Shown here: piece after piece, positions 10,590 through 23,062 of the stretch
Layout: every line of letters starts with the position of its first letter
Numbering within the stretch: position 1 is the first letter of the stretch
Assembly: GCA_021432605.1 (NCBI GenBank)
Contig: MU271145.1
Span: 3,100,001 to 3,164,000 of the forward strand
Direction of reading: 5' to 3'
Length of the DNA: 64,000 nucleotides
Origin: Coniochaeta sp. PMI_546
Lineage: Eukaryota > Ascomycota > Sordariomycetes > Coniochaetales > Coniochaetaceae
The notes under the pieces: generated by a model
The model's input: the letters and a program-made list of their open reading frames with translations, nothing else
The model's database searches: none
What the model was told of the DNA's origin: nothing
Translations under genes and position numbers: made by a program

Positions 10590-12305
10590 TCACTTGTTAA
10601 AGTTAACAAGCCCGACCTCGCAGCCCTGCTCATCAAGCTGCACCACAACAGGCGCATAGTCGTCTCCCTCGCTATCGGAATCACTCAGCGGACGGGGCCC
10701 ACCAATCGCCACGGCCTCCGCATCGCCGATATAATCACTGCGGAGATCCCAACCATATCGCCAGAACCACGCCTCGAGATCAGCAAATGCGTGACCAACT
10801 GCGCCCTGCTCAGGGGAGATGTTATTCCGCTCGCCCAGCAGAGCCTGGTTCAGCCGGCGTTTGTAAACCGTCAGAGCCTCCCGCAGCTTGGCCTTGTTTC
10901 GTGGGATCGTTTCCAGCATGGACTGCGTGCTAAGCTCGCCATTTTCGGGGGCTGACGCCTCGGTGCGGTACGGGTCGGTGGAGCGGCTGGGATGCTCGGC
11001 GGCCGCGGCGTGGTCGATGTAGCGGTCGTTATAGACCATTTGGGCGTGGAAAGTCTGCAGCAGGAGCCGCACTAAGGTCGGGCGCGAAAGAACTAGCTGG
11101 TGCGCGCGGAGGATTATCTTAAGGAGCAGGTGCCACCACTGCTCGATGCAAGTATAGTTACCAAGATGCAGTCCAGTGAGGAATGTGAATTGTAGCTCGG
11201 CAAGAATCTCGCTCTCGGTTACGATGGGTGCCGTGTGGTTGCCGGACGCAGAGGAGGTGGAACTCCGGTTGCTGTTGTGAAGAAGGGCGAGGATGCGCGG
11301 AGTGGTATCATCGCTGGAGTGGGCAGCGCCTACAATGTTCAGAAGCTGGAGGTCGATTATATCCTGCTGAAAGAGGAAGTCCAGCTGGCTGCCGACAATG
11401 GATTTGATCAGCTTGGTTGAGTCCTGGAACCGTATGTCGCCTTTGGCCCCGTCGGTAGTATCGACGAGCCACTCAGACACGGTCTTTTTGCCGGTAACTC
11501 GACTGAGAAAAGCGGGATTCATGGCAGAGGTGAGCTGCCGCCAGATGAGGGTATTATCCGCTGTGAACTCCGGGTCCGGATCTGGGACTGAACCTCTGCG
11601 AGGCTGGTCCTTCAGTGGAGGGGGTGGCGCTGCCATGGTCAATGCAACATCCCCCTGAAAATTGTGCGGCATGAGGGTTGAATAAGTCTCTTCGATATGC
11701 TTCTTCTGCTCCCGGACTTCAAACTGACTTGCAGCGTCTCCAAGCACCTCGTTGTACCGATCCCATTGCTTCACTCTGACCTCGCCATGCTGCCCAGTGA
11801 CGAACCAATACCCAATTCGAGAGATTGCACCGGGCTCCGACATCCATAGAAAGTGCGGTCCAGGTGGTATGTCCCTAAACCCCCGGAATTCCTTTCCATT
11901 ACTAGTGGTAAGTGCAATCGTGTCAAGCCCTACTGTGAACTTGTGCGGGAGGCCAATGATGATGAAGCAGTCTCCTTTGTCGAGGCACTTGGGGGGAGGC
12001 AGAGGTGGGGATGTGCTCCCGGAACTAGTATCATTCTCAGCAGGAGAGGACTTGGGAGAGTCATCCACCCGGTGGACTTTCAGTGCACCCAAGGGGTAGG
12101 CGCCGATGAAAGGAATCGACTTGTGTGTGCGAGCAGAGGTAGTCGAATCGGACTTGGCGACTCCGCAGGCTTTGGTCAGGTCAGCATAGTGGCTCTTTGC
12201 GGGCGAGTCACTCTGTTGCGCTGAGCTGCTGTCCTCTTCGTTCGCGGTCTGCTTCATCGCGCCAGAAGACTGGAGGATGCCCCTGTCGCGGACGTCGGGA
12301 GCCAT
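10590..12305 (-). CDS. AAR2: AAR2 splicing factor (U5 snRNP assembly)
   Basis: Single exon, 571 aa, starting at an ATG. Aar2 binds the RNase H-like and Jab1/MPN domains of Prp8 in the cytoplasm and keeps Brr2 off until the U5 snRNP matures in the nucleus. Seen: N-terminal domain motif LPHKFTVGLDTIALTT then FRGFRDIPPGPHFLW and RIGYWFV, typical of the family; C-terminal helical domain with LLNIVGAAHSS, ELQFTFLTGLHLGNYTCIEQWW and FHAQMVYNDRYID. The protein is longer than yeast Aar2 (355 aa) because of an 80-residue Ser-rich leader and Ser/Pro-rich linkers, common in filamentous fungi. Its partner PRP8 is encoded 40 kb away in this window. Convergent with RPS16. Confidence 0.93.
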   Translation of the reverse strand: MAPDVRDRGILQSSGAMKQTANEEDSSSAQQSDSPAKSHYADLTKACGVAKSDSTTSARTHKSIPFIGAYPLGALKVHRVDDSPKSSPAENDTSSGSTSPPLPPPKCLDKGDCFIIIGLPHKFTVGLDTIALTTSNGKEFRGFRDIPPGPHFLWMSEPGAISRIGYWFVTGQHGEVRVKQWDRYNEVLGDAASQFEVREQKKHIEETYSTLMPHNFQGDVALTMAAPPPPLKDQPRRGSVPDPDPEFTADNTLIWRQLTSAMNPAFLSRVTGKKTVSEWLVDTTDGAKGDIRFQDSTKLIKSIVGSQLDFLFQQDIIDLQLLNIVGAAHSSDDTTPRILALLHNSNRSSTSSASGNHTAPIVTESEILAELQFTFLTGLHLGNYTCIEQWWHLLLKIILRAHQLVLSRPTLVRLLLQTFHAQMVYNDRYIDHAAAAEHPSRSTDPYRTEASAPENGELSTQSMLETIPRNKAKLREALTVYKRRLNQALLGERNNISPEQGAVGHAFADLEAWFWRYGWDLRSDYIGDAEAVAIGGPRPLSDSDSEGDDYAPVVVQLDEQGCEVGLVNFNK

Positions 12306-15300
12306 GGCGAGGGTCTCCTGTGATGAGTAGCCCGAATCGGCTGTGCCCTTGACGGTATTACTGGGGTTAGTTGACTTGTTGTCAAGCGGCGCTCCTCGTC
12401 TTTGATGTGTTAGGCCCAGACGATCGTCAGCCTACATACTTGGATCTTAGTTGCATCGATCGACCTGGAACAGGACAGGGTGGGTTGGTGCAACCACGGA
12501 GAGTGTGATACGACCCAGATCTCCTGTGGCGATCGTTCTTCAAGCGTCAAGCGTTCAGCAAACCAGGCGGCCAAGAATTGGCAAAGCAGATATTGGAGCG
12601 TCTGTTTTCTGATTTCTTTATAATTGAGTTGTTCCCACCAGTCTTTTGAGAAATTTGTGCTGCAATGTGACATGCAGAACAACAGGAGAAAAGACGGATT
12701 GAAGATTGTGAAACGCCTTCTAACCTTCTAGGCTTTCCTGGAATGCGTGATGCAGAAGAAGGCGGTTGAAGTGGGCTGGAAGGTCGGGAAGGGCTGGAAC
12801 TACGTCATTGCGTCTGATTCAGCCTGAAGAGCCTTTATCAGCATTTCCTGAATGGTGAACAGCTTCACCTTCAGTAGCTTATCGGCGATAAGAGGTGAGT
12901 TCTGACTCTGAAAAAAGCTATCAAATGACACACAGTCGAAGATCATCGGAAGTGTCTGTTTCCACAGACCCCAAGAAAAGAGGCTAGACTCAAGAGATAT
13001 GTATAAGGAAGGATTTTTGTGCAGTTTGGTCAGTCTGTAACCTCCAAATTGAAATCTCAATTGCACGTCCATTGCATGCATGTATGTGCACATGGGGTTT
13101 CCCATAGCTTGGATGTTTACTCTATCTGCGCAAGACAGGCCAGCCTATCTCATTTCAGGAATAGGATAAAAGCTAAATACATCTATATATACGCGATGAG
13201 ACCTCGGCCACGTGTGCATAGTTTCACCCTTGTGTGTCTAGAGGCGCACTAAATGCAAACCGCTGGTCCAAGCATCTCCTCAGCCCTGTGATGCAGGCAC
13301 AGTGTGCGGGAACAATGGCTTTGTTCCATGCTAGCGTGATCGCGAAAAGGCGGCTGGTTGCTTTAGCGCAGTTGCAGGGCACCTTGGGTAAGCTTTGTAC
13401 CGGTACGCAGGAGCCTAGCTTACACGCTTGTGCGAGGCTGTCATGAATACGAGCTGCGGATATGAGATGACGGCTTAATTCGAGGATACCGATTTCACGT
13501 GGCATGCTTTGCGGAAGCTTGACCGAATGGGGCAACTTTTATACCTTACCTTATGGCCTGGAAAGATCTCGTCTCACTTTGATGCTCCACATTTAGCGTG
13601 GTATTTTCGACTTCCGGGATGATGGGGTTTTAAAGGCGACATAATTGCTGCTCCCTTCCTATTTGCTAGATGGGACGTAGCCAGTGACCTTATAAAGATG
13701 CTGATTACTTGGACCTATTCTCATTAGGACCGGATAAGCAGGTCAAATATCTAGTTAGAGAAACTTTAAATTGACGGCAGAGGCTAACCTACAAACAACA
13801 CTCTCGTATATAGATGTGTACCATTTCCACAAGAACAGGTTGCAATGCAACGTAGAGGAGTCTGCTGTTAAGAACAAGTTGGCGCATAACTTACGGAAAA
13901 GGTCGATTAGGTATACTAAGAGTTTCCTAGCGAACAGAGTGTGAAGAGTGTTACCTCTTCTATCCACAAATTCTTGCGTAAGAAATGCGAGGGTGGTCCA
14001 TGCTGTAGTAAATGTTTGCAAGTCTCTAGTCACCCTCTGTCCACTATACTCTGTTGCGCTCGTTGAGTTCGTGTCACACTTTGGAAAGCGGAGCGAGGGT
14101 ATAGGTACTGCCATGTTGAGGCGGGAATATCAGAAATGCGGTGCAATGTCACTTCCCGAGATAATTCTCCTAGTCTGGTGATACCGACTTTATGTTGAGA
14201 CAAGATCCGAAACAGAATGATAAACGATTAAGGTAGGCCAGGTACTTTATGCAGCCGGTAGATCACTGCAACTGCGGGTACAGCTTCCGAGAGAGGCACC
14301 CGATAGCACAACAAACGCCATCTGAATACCTTCCATCCAGGGTTGTTTCTTAGATGCAGGTTGCCACGTGGTTCTCGCAAGTCAGAACCGGACCGTTGGA
14401 CAAGCTTCGTTCGGTCCCGAGACCAACATAACACACTAGTTTGAATGTCGCTTGGTGCACGTTACACAAAACTAAGGCATCGCGAATGCAGGCCAGACTC
14501 CCACATGGTTCGGCTAGTTTAGCCCTCCCGCCTTAGCTCTGAATGCCTGTCTGTTCGGGTACATTTAGACACAAGTCACACAACACAGAGGGATCCGCAT
14601 CTACTAGTCATGAAGCGCAGACTAAAGAAGCTGAGCCAGTCTATAGCGCCTTGTCACAGATGCTGGGATTCGGAACTGGACACCATGACCGAATCCAGTG
14701 TTTTCCACTTCAGCTTGAAGTCGAAATTGTGATATTTCTCTCGTGTTACAAACGCGATATAGCCAAGGAAAAAGAGTGTGCTAGACTCGCAGCCCTCCGA
14801 CACTCTGGCCCTTGGTATACATGTATTGGCTGCTTGCTTCTCATGGTCCGAGTCCTCCTCATTGTAAAGACGTCATATCCGGTCCCTAGCCCGATGCCAA
14901 CCTGCTGATTGTCCATTGCCGTTCCAAATGATTACTTACTGCTCAGAAAGAACCCCGCGAACACGTCAGCTTCCTGGTCCATGCTACCATGTTGCTCTCA
15001 GCGTGCACGCGTCCATTGATACCCTCAGCCCCTACAACCACCGAGTTCCATTACGGGGAGCCTCATAGGCCGTTGATGAGCACCGCTCACACTTCCCCTG
15101 GGTATAGTCCGCCTCCAAGATGCAATCCAGTAACAGACTTCGGAACGAATGACCGACCACAACGGACCACGAATGCTCAAAGGCCCCCCAGATGCAAAAG
15201 CCGGCCTTTCCAGAGAAACATTCCGCACTCCTTGCAGAAATGGCAGATGCAAACCTCCCCAAGCCTAGTCATGCAGGAAATTCGCGTTGCAACTGGAAAA

Positions 15301-15567
15301 GAAAGAAAGAAAAAAGATCAACGTGGAGCAGGAAGCCAACGATCGAAAGACAAACACCTCGCGAACCATTTTCCAAGCTCGGCATAACTTGCAGCCCATT
15401 TTTGCAGGGGGATGGGAAAAAGAACGGCATTAATCTGTCTTGACGACATTCTCTCTTCTGCCGGCCGCGGTCTAGAAACAGGGAGAGCCTTGGTAGAAAG
15501 GCCTTGCTCGAGAGGTAACTCGTATATGTGCGTGTTCGGAAGGAAATTGTATATGCGCTCATCTTTG
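12306..15567. other. Sparse region between AAR2 and the CON7-like gene
   Basis: 3.26 kb. The right end should hold the 3' UTR of the CON7-like gene, the left end the AAR2 promoter. The longest frame starting with ATG is 14114-13755 on the minus strand (119 codons), with no recognisable domain. I see no tRNA, transposon or repeat. Confidence 0.45.
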
Positions 15568-17403
15568 CTAGGACTGATGATGTTGCTGACCACCGTTATC
15601 TACGATGATATGTTAGCTCGAACCAATGGCCAATGACAGCTGATAAATATAACAGAACCGCGTGAGGTATGATACTTACGTTGATTATACATTTGCTGAT
15701 TTGGCTGGCCGTAAGGAGAATTCGCCTGGTAGTTCGGATACATGTGGTTGCCACCGTATTCCGGCATAGGCTGCTGGACTCCGGCAGATGGTGGTGCAGG
15801 ATATTGCTGTGGTTGGTAGCCGATGGGAGGAAGTTGAACGGGCCGTGTGCCAGGGTAGGACGACGGCGGCTGAGAGCCATCAGCCGGAGGCTGGTCGACG
15901 GCTCCGTTCTGAGCAGCTGCGGCAGCCTGCCGCTGGCGCTCTTCCTCAGCTTTACGTTGCTGTTCCTCCTCCTTCTTCCGCGCCTTCCATTCCTTCCGAA
16001 TTTCTTTGAATTCTACATAACAAAGCGTCAGTTCAATTCGACTAGATAAATATGCCCTTCCTGGCGAGGACCCGGCCGTTTGGTTCGCGCCGCACGCTAG
16101 TTGTCGAAGGTAGCGCCAAACAAACCGCCCAGCAATTAGAGTGACATGACCCTGGGGAGGCTAGTGTGGCCCGGGCCGGGAAACACAATAACCGCCCTTA
16201 GCAGATATATTAAGCCAATCATCACCATAACGTGCAGAACGACATCATGTTGTCGAGCCATACCACAGTAACTGCTTCAGTCTCAAAATCAAAGAAAAAG
16301 CACATACCTTCCGGAGTTCGCTTCTGTCCATGAGACTGCATCGTCACATGTGCATTCAAGTGATTCAGAGTTCCATACGCCTTCTCGCAGCCATTCCATC
16401 CGCACTTGTACATGCGTTCGATCTCTTCATAGCGACGGCGTGGTCTCTTGTGCTGTTGCGCTCCTGGAATAGGCACAAAAGAGTAGACCTGGGCACAAAC
16501 CAATGGTTAGCCTGATTGGAGTCAAAGATAGCCAAAAGCACCTTTCGGTGCCGTTCTGCCGTGTGAACTAAGCACAGAACTTTGTGATGGCCTGCACCAT
16601 CTACAGGCAAGGAAGATTCCTACCTGGCTGGGTCGTGATTGAGGAGGGCCTGAAGCAGCATTCGGCGGGAACGGGTGATGGCCGGGCGGTAAATGGCTGG
16701 GATGCTGTTGCCCATATCCGGTCCAGTCGGGGCGGGGTTGGGCGTATAGGCCTGCGCTGCCCGGGTGAGGGTAATTGTGCCCCATGTCCTGCGGAGGCGC
16801 GGCGTAGGGAGAATACTGGCTATGAGTCGCGTAGGTTGGACTCGGTGCTGCAATGGATGGATCTATAGGTACATCGCTGTCAGATTTGGTCCCCTGAGGA
16901 GGATTCTGATGGCTGCGCCCATCTGGCACAGGCACGGATGACGGACTTGTTGGTGTTTGCGCCATACCTCCAGCGCTGCCGGCGTGGCTGCTAGCTGGAT
17001 GATAGGGACGCTGAATGTGCTCTGGGAATGACCCTGACCGCGCAGACTGCGGGAACACGCTGTACTCTGAGGTGGGAGTGGCCGACGTAGAGTAGTTCGA
17101 CCGTGACTCCTGCTGGGCTGTGTAGGGAGCAGAAGGAGCAGCAGCAGCAGCAGCAGGTGCTTGATCTGCAGATGAGGCCTCAGATTGCGTGTCGCCGAAG
17201 TTGCTTGGATAGGGCGAAGGCAAACCTGACTGCGTGTACTCGGGGGCACTACGTTCCATAGAGCTATTCACAGAGCGCAGGAGCGTGTTGACCTTGAAAT
17301 CCGGGCTCTGCTTAATGCCCTGCTTGCGCGAGCTAGGAGGGCGCGGTGATGTCTGGTTTGCAGCAATCGCTTGGGGTTGCGATGGCGTGGGAACCAAAGA
17401 CAT
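15568..17403 (-). CDS. CON7-type C2H2 zinc finger transcription factor
   Basis: Four exons, 17403-16624, 16488-16308, 16012-15680 and 15599-15568, giving 441 aa; the last exon adds only ten codons (NGGQQHHQS and stop). CON7 in Magnaporthe controls conidium morphology and infection-related genes, and homologues are pan-Pezizomycotina regulators of wall and morphogenesis. Seen: N-terminal block NQTSPRPPSSRKQGIKQSPD, long Pro/Ser/Tyr/Gln-rich region with a poly-Ala tract, then RPRRRYEEIERMYKCGW, a single C2H2 finger C289-x4-C294-x12-H307-x5-H313, and a charged helix EFKEIRKEWKARKKEEE, all diagnostic for this family. The tail is Gln/Tyr/Pro-rich. The first ATG of the open frame is at 17403; it is preceded by an unusually long gene-free leader region. 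Confidence 0.9.
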
Positions 17404-19350
17404 GCTACAGCTCAAAGGAACGGGCCTGTGGATCGCGGCTGGTAAATGACTGCCTCTCTCAACCACAGGACCTGTTGAGTGCAGCGTAGTCGGTTTGCGT
17501 GACAAGCTTCGCGACCAAGGGGACGTTGGTGGTGTGTGCGCTAGAACGCGACGGATCCAGGCACTGGCGTGTGGCCAAGTGTATAAGGTGGATGGATGGA
17601 AGGGAACAAGAAGTCTCAGTCGGATGTGCCTGGCTAAAGATGCGATGGCGGCGGTTTCTTGGTATAAGACTGGTGACGGGTCCTAGCGCGAACCGCTTTC
17701 GTCCCCAGGGCAAGATCAGATTAAATGGAGCCTCCGTCTCAAGAGCACAAGCCACTCGCTCCACAGCAAAAAGTGACAAGAGAGATCGAAAGGTTGCCGA
17801 AGGAGGGGGGCAAGGATCACAGTTCTCTCCAGATCCAAGAGCCAAGAGAGACCAGAGTGAAGACTTGGTGGGGAAACACGCTGGAGCAGGGAACTCTTGT
17901 GCGCTAAAATAGTTCCGAGGCCAATATGGAGTGGGCTGGGACCAGTCGAAAGTTGAGTTGCCGGCGGCGCACAAAAGTGTACAGGCGCTATATCTGCACT
18001 TTCTCTTAGCTCGATGGTGCTAGCGCGGAATCCTCAGATTCCTGGTGATATCGTCGCAACGGAGGCCCAATAAAGTGAGACTTGTTGCTTGCCGGATCTG
18101 GATTGACTCCTAAGTTGGGAGTCTTTCAGCCAGGTCGAGATGCTTGACCAGTGTTGCCCTTCCGGTGGGGTTTCCCAAAGGAAAAAGAGAAAATTCTGGG
18201 CTGTGTGGGATGCTGTCGCCTTTATACCATGAACTGGGGGTCGACCACACAGAGAGGAAGGTAGGAAGAGATGGACCAGAATGATGGGGTAATACTGTAA
18301 TCAGTGGGCTGCTTGGAGGAGCCCAGAGACTGCCAGCCGCCTCCAAGATGGGGCGCTGATACTTGCAGAGGACCTGGTCCGGGATGTGGAGCAGGATTGG
18401 GTGAGTGAGGGCTGAAGGCTGCTGAGCTTCGCAGACGCGTGAAACTGGGATGGGTCACGGGCTAACCGGGTTTGTCTGGTGCGCGCCAGGGACCGATTCG
18501 CAGTCTGCGTTCGAATAATCGACTGTCCCAGGCTCAGTGCAAGTGGGCCTGATGGATAAAATGACTTGTCTGCGTCCAATATCGCAGGCAGTGTGCAGGA
18601 GTGAGTGATACTCTGCTCAGTTTTGCTGCGGGAGTGATGTTCCCCTGGGCTTAGGTTTTCCCTGGTACTGTCGACCCTCTTTGTTGGGTCGCTTGCTAGT
18701 ATGTCCGCACCGGGAAAGATGGTGCTGGGTTGATTTGCAGCGCACAGCCAGGATGATCGAGGATGTGCTGTGTGTTCATAGGCACATGGGACATGACACG
18801 AGTGTTGTCGTTGTCGGTGCCGCCTCAACTCCAACACCAAGCGTGTCCCCTTTAGCACGATTGCCTGTAATTCAGACAATGGATAGCAGGACACACAGAA
18901 GGGCTCCGTCGTAGACAGGGTCACAGTGGTTCCCTCGACATATGATGACTCGTGCCTTCTGGCCGAAAACGCGAAAATGCACGAAATATTGTGTGGGTTG
19001 AGCGCTGAGAGGACAATGCGCCTGAGTCGGGAATAAAGACCAAAGGCCACTAGTACGACGCGACCTGAGTAAGTGGGATGACTTGTCTGGAACGGGCAAA
19101 GTGCAGAGGCTGGCGCGAAAAGAAAATGGGGACGGAAGTGGGTATTTGTGCTTTGTCGAAAGAGGTCTGGTGCTCAAAAATCTCGGAACGATGGATACCA
19201 TAGTAAAGAATTTCAAGTGAAGGTACGAAGTAACTCCGGGACCCAGATTCATGGCCCTACCTCTCTACCTTAAGGACCTTACTACACGTAATGCAAGGTC
19301 GGTCTTCAACACCCCCCCGGCAAGTACCTTAGGTGAGAACAACTTCGCTC
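17404..19350 (-). promoter_or_regulatory. Long leader and promoter region of the CON7-like gene
   Basis: About 1.9 kb upstream of the ATG. Two long open frames on the coding strand (17974-17459 and 19050-18301) contain no ATG, so they are not genes, but they are consistent with a long transcribed leader. Regulatory genes of filamentous fungi often have 5' UTRs of 1 kb or more. RNA-seq is needed to place the start of transcription and any leader introns. Confidence 0.4.
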
Positions 19351-22300
19351 TTCAGAAGGACAGCTGAGATTTGTTACCAGGGAAGATTGGTGAGAAGAGA
19401 AGGATTGAACAAATTTTGACCTCGGAAGTGGCGGCAGACATCAAGCGGCAAGAGGCGTGGCGACTGTCGGCCCAGATGTCACCAAAATCTCGGAGAGAAA
19501 ATCTCATCATTGCAGTAACATGATGACGCACCGTGAGCTTCGAAATACTTTCCCGCGAGCAGTAAATCTGCACTTGTATTTTCCAGTTAGAAGATCATGT
19601 TAAACTGGCCGACGTTTTGTTACCTTTGTTAGCATCTTCCCTAAAGTTGAGTAACGGGGTTAGCTCCCTCACTGCCCTGGCTATGAAGTCCTGGAAAGCT
19701 TAAATGATAAAAGAAAAGTAGCCTGTCTAGGCTAGCGCGGAACTCTGTGCACAAGGGCAAGGTACCTGGTTACTTTTGACGGAATCTCAGATCCGGGAAA
19801 GCACCGTAAGCTTTCGGTCTTGAACACTGTGTGGATCGATGACGGGATCACTGCCTGCAAGCAAAGGACCGCCCGTCGAAGCACAACCTAACCTGAGATA
19901 CCATACCTATATTATCCTTACCTTTTTCTGTCTCATTACTCGCCAGCGTCAAGGTCGTTGACGAAGTTGGTTGCCCACCCCCCCCCGCTCCCCTTCTTCC
20001 CAATCTGCGGACAGGAGTGATGATGTGGTCAAGTCTCTTTTTCTGGCCTCTTGGTTATTTCAGTGGCATTCGCTCATCCAGATGTGGTCTTGAGAGTGGT
20101 AAATTCACGGGTTATCTTTGCCAAGATGCGTAGTGTGGAGCGGACAAGCATCGTTACGGGTGCGTGGCCTGATCCCGCTTTTGTGACCTCGGGATGTCTG
20201 GACTCTGGACGCGGCCAGGTTGAGACGGTATTCCGAATACCAAACCAGATAACCTGGTATGGGTTATTACCCATGTCCCCTCGGTCCTACTATGGTACAT
20301 AGAACACAGTCGTACGGCAGGGATGCAGAGACTCCCAAAAGACTAGTTTGGTATAGGGATGGGCACCGAGGGTTACGGGATGCTGATGGATTGGGTGATC
20401 CCCAGTGTTTACTTCTTTTGGTTGATTCGACTCGCCTCGAGATTCTCGAGAGGTTTGTTCTTAGTGGCGAATCAATCTTAGGACTACTCACCTTAGCCCG
20501 TCTTACTGCACATCATATTAAGGTCTGCAGTAGTTCCCGTCACCGATGGCAGTAGATCAGACAAACTCGCCTTGATATTAAACTCTGTGCGTGATGAACG
20601 CGGTGGGACGTGGTCCCAATGTAAGCTTAACCCATCCCTAAAGTCTGAGTGAGAACTACTTTGGTACTTGCTATGACACGCTGCGGTGCAAGTAAACTCC
20701 GGTACTCCGTTCGAATTATCGGGTTGAAAAGCTCAACCGGGCAAATTCCTCCCGTGAGAGCTGATTGTGCCATGCTAGCTTTCTTCAAAGCCGTGCCGGA
20801 ACTCCAAGCTCAATCAATACCACATCACCCTAGGATTGATTGCCTTCTACACGTATACTCTCGAGGTTGACCTACGGACCTGCAAACGTGCATGTGTCGT
20901 GCAAATGTCGTCGCAGGTAGACCCTGGCTGGCGCAAGCGTTACCTCCAATTAACATCAGTCGCCGCTAAGTCAATTAGATGACCTGTCAAGATAGTTTAG
21001 GGCGTCGTCAGATCTCCTGGACCCAGAGTCTCGGGAGAGGCTAAAATCGGGCGGACGCCTTGGAGGGGCACAGTGTCCTTGTACCGGCTGTCCGGACTAT
21101 AGTATGTATACAATCAAGCCTTCAAGCCTTGGGCTATACCACAGTGCGTACCAACTATGAACTGCGAGTTTTTATTTTCCCACGATCACTTCGTCCGCAG
21201 TACAACAATAGAAAATGTCCCGACAAACGAGACACACTGGTGGAGACTCAAAGCACATCCACGCCATCTTCGGCAATCCCATTCATTGATCGGTCTCGAA
21301 TTCCAACTTATCAATGGTCTCAGCACTTCATCAACCGACTTCCTGTTTCCGGTTTATCGTATCCAGCCCTGGTACTGCTGTCGCCACGGATACTACGGTA
21401 GGACACGAACCGGCATCTGCTGTCACATGGATGCTGCCACGTGTGCTCCAGTAACCCGAATACAGTACATATCACCGCGGAAGAAGGGCCTTGGGCCTGT
21501 CGCTTGTCAGCTAAGACTTGGCACATGCCTGTCACTGCGTGTCTGATGATTTGCCGACGCCTTATCCCAAGCAGAAAGGGACCTGGGAAGCCCAATCGAA
21601 TGCCGCCGCTCTATTGCCAATGATTGTACGGAAAGCCGACCCAATGCGGTCAGCGAATGGAGAGGCGAAAACTGCACCTTCAACAGACGAGAAATTCAAT
21701 CATCCAGCACATGATTCGCTGAGGACGGGCTCTGGGCCTCGATGTGCGTCGCAACTCATTTCTCATCAACATGCTTGCCTGCATGCAGCAAAATGCACAC
21801 CTCCCATTCTTCCATTCCAGGCTATCCTAGCCCCCCGCCCACAAACCAGCCCCCCTGAATGATCTGCTGGGAGTTGCGGCCTTCTTCTTCATGTCGGACC
21901 AGCAAAACGACTGACTTGCGAAGAGGTGCGTTCCCTTGGGTCGGGGTCTTGCTTCGAAGCCACCTCCAGTCCAATTCCAGCAGTGGTGTTCTGCTCCGCG
22001 GTGGATTCCGAAGCAGGTTTATTATTGCAAAGTCACATCCAGAGGGCACCTCTGAGTCCGCTTCATAAGCCCTTTGACATTCACGCACCTCACAGGCCGT
22101 GGCAAACCTGGCGATTCAATTGCCTGTTTGAGATCCTCTTGGGACACCTCCCTGCGTGCTGGGTTGAAACGGCCACATAACATTCCGCAATTCCCCATGG
22201 CACTTGTCAAGCTCTTACCTCTGAGATCTAGGCGCACTCGCCAGTGGTATAGCACGCTACGCTCCCGCAACTAGAGAGTCAGCTCCCGCATAGAAGGCGA

Positions 22301-22822
22301 CTAAGTATTTCCAGAACGGCGGCTAATAAATCGTACGCCCTGAACTCGCTGACACGACGTGGGCTTGTACCTGACTACTGCTGCAGCTGGCCTACACTAC
22401 TATGGTACACGCTGGTAATCATCACATCAAGGATTAGCCTTCTGATGACCTCAGTATGTAAAGCTGCCCCAGGTGAACTCGAACGACAGATTGATGGGGC
22501 ATGCCTTCTTCGGTACGTCCATTCCTCACAGTGCATCGCGTACTGTACTAGCACTCGTTAGGCATTTGAGGAAACCCGGATCCCGGGAATTGTGCAGCCA
22601 GTCGCGATGGATAGCACACACATTTATGACGCCTCCTTCAATCCTCGGAGGGAGTTGCAATACACTAAGTTTTAGATGCTCGGGTGAGCGATTTGCGCAT
22701 CGTCCCTGCAACACATCACCTATGGCTTCAGCAGCTGCGACGCACCAAGACCTAGAGGGCCAGGAGGAAATAGTCATTGATCGCTACAACGACAATGAGG
22801 AAGATGTTTGTGCTTTGGACTT

Positions 22823-23062
22823 CTAAGCGACTGCCGTAACAACAGCGATAGCCGAGACACCTGTTGACGCCGTTATCAGGCGCCAACTTGCGAAAATAGT
22901 GACCTGCCCGTATTGCATATCGGTGGTATTTGATTCTGCGGCACTCATCAATGTCGTGGCCGTACACACCGACTGATGTGGGTGTTTGAAGGCCATGTTG
23001 AGCTCGGGTGACTCAAATGGGTAAGCCGGGTTGACCATCAATTCGCGCGTCCTCGACGCCAT
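22823..23062 (-). CDS. Possible small hypothetical protein (79 aa)
   Basis: ATG at 23062 opens a 79-codon frame (MASRTRELMVNPAYPFES...) ending in a hydrophobic stretch (STGVSAIAVVTAVA). On the same strand a TATA-like AATATAAG sits at 23152-23145, about 85 nt before the ATG, which is a plausible promoter distance. No family recognised and no convincing downstream exon found. It could be the first exon of a lineage-specific gene, a relic, or chance. Confidence 0.2.
   Translation of the reverse strand: MASRTRELMVNPAYPFESPELNMAFKHPHQSVCTATTLMSAAESNTTDMQYGQVTIFASWRLITASTGVSAIAVVTAVA

Noticed and set aside
13755-14114. 119-codon minus-strand frame with ATG
   Set aside because: No promoter, domain or splicing support; composition late in the frame looks random. 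Could be revisited with RNA data.
17459-17974. 171-codon minus-strand frame directly before the CON7-like gene
   Set aside because: Starts with TTG, no ATG, composition not protein-like; probably leader.
18301-19050. 249-codon minus-strand frame upstream of the CON7-like gene
   Set aside because: Opens with GTG and has no ATG anywhere; no domain.
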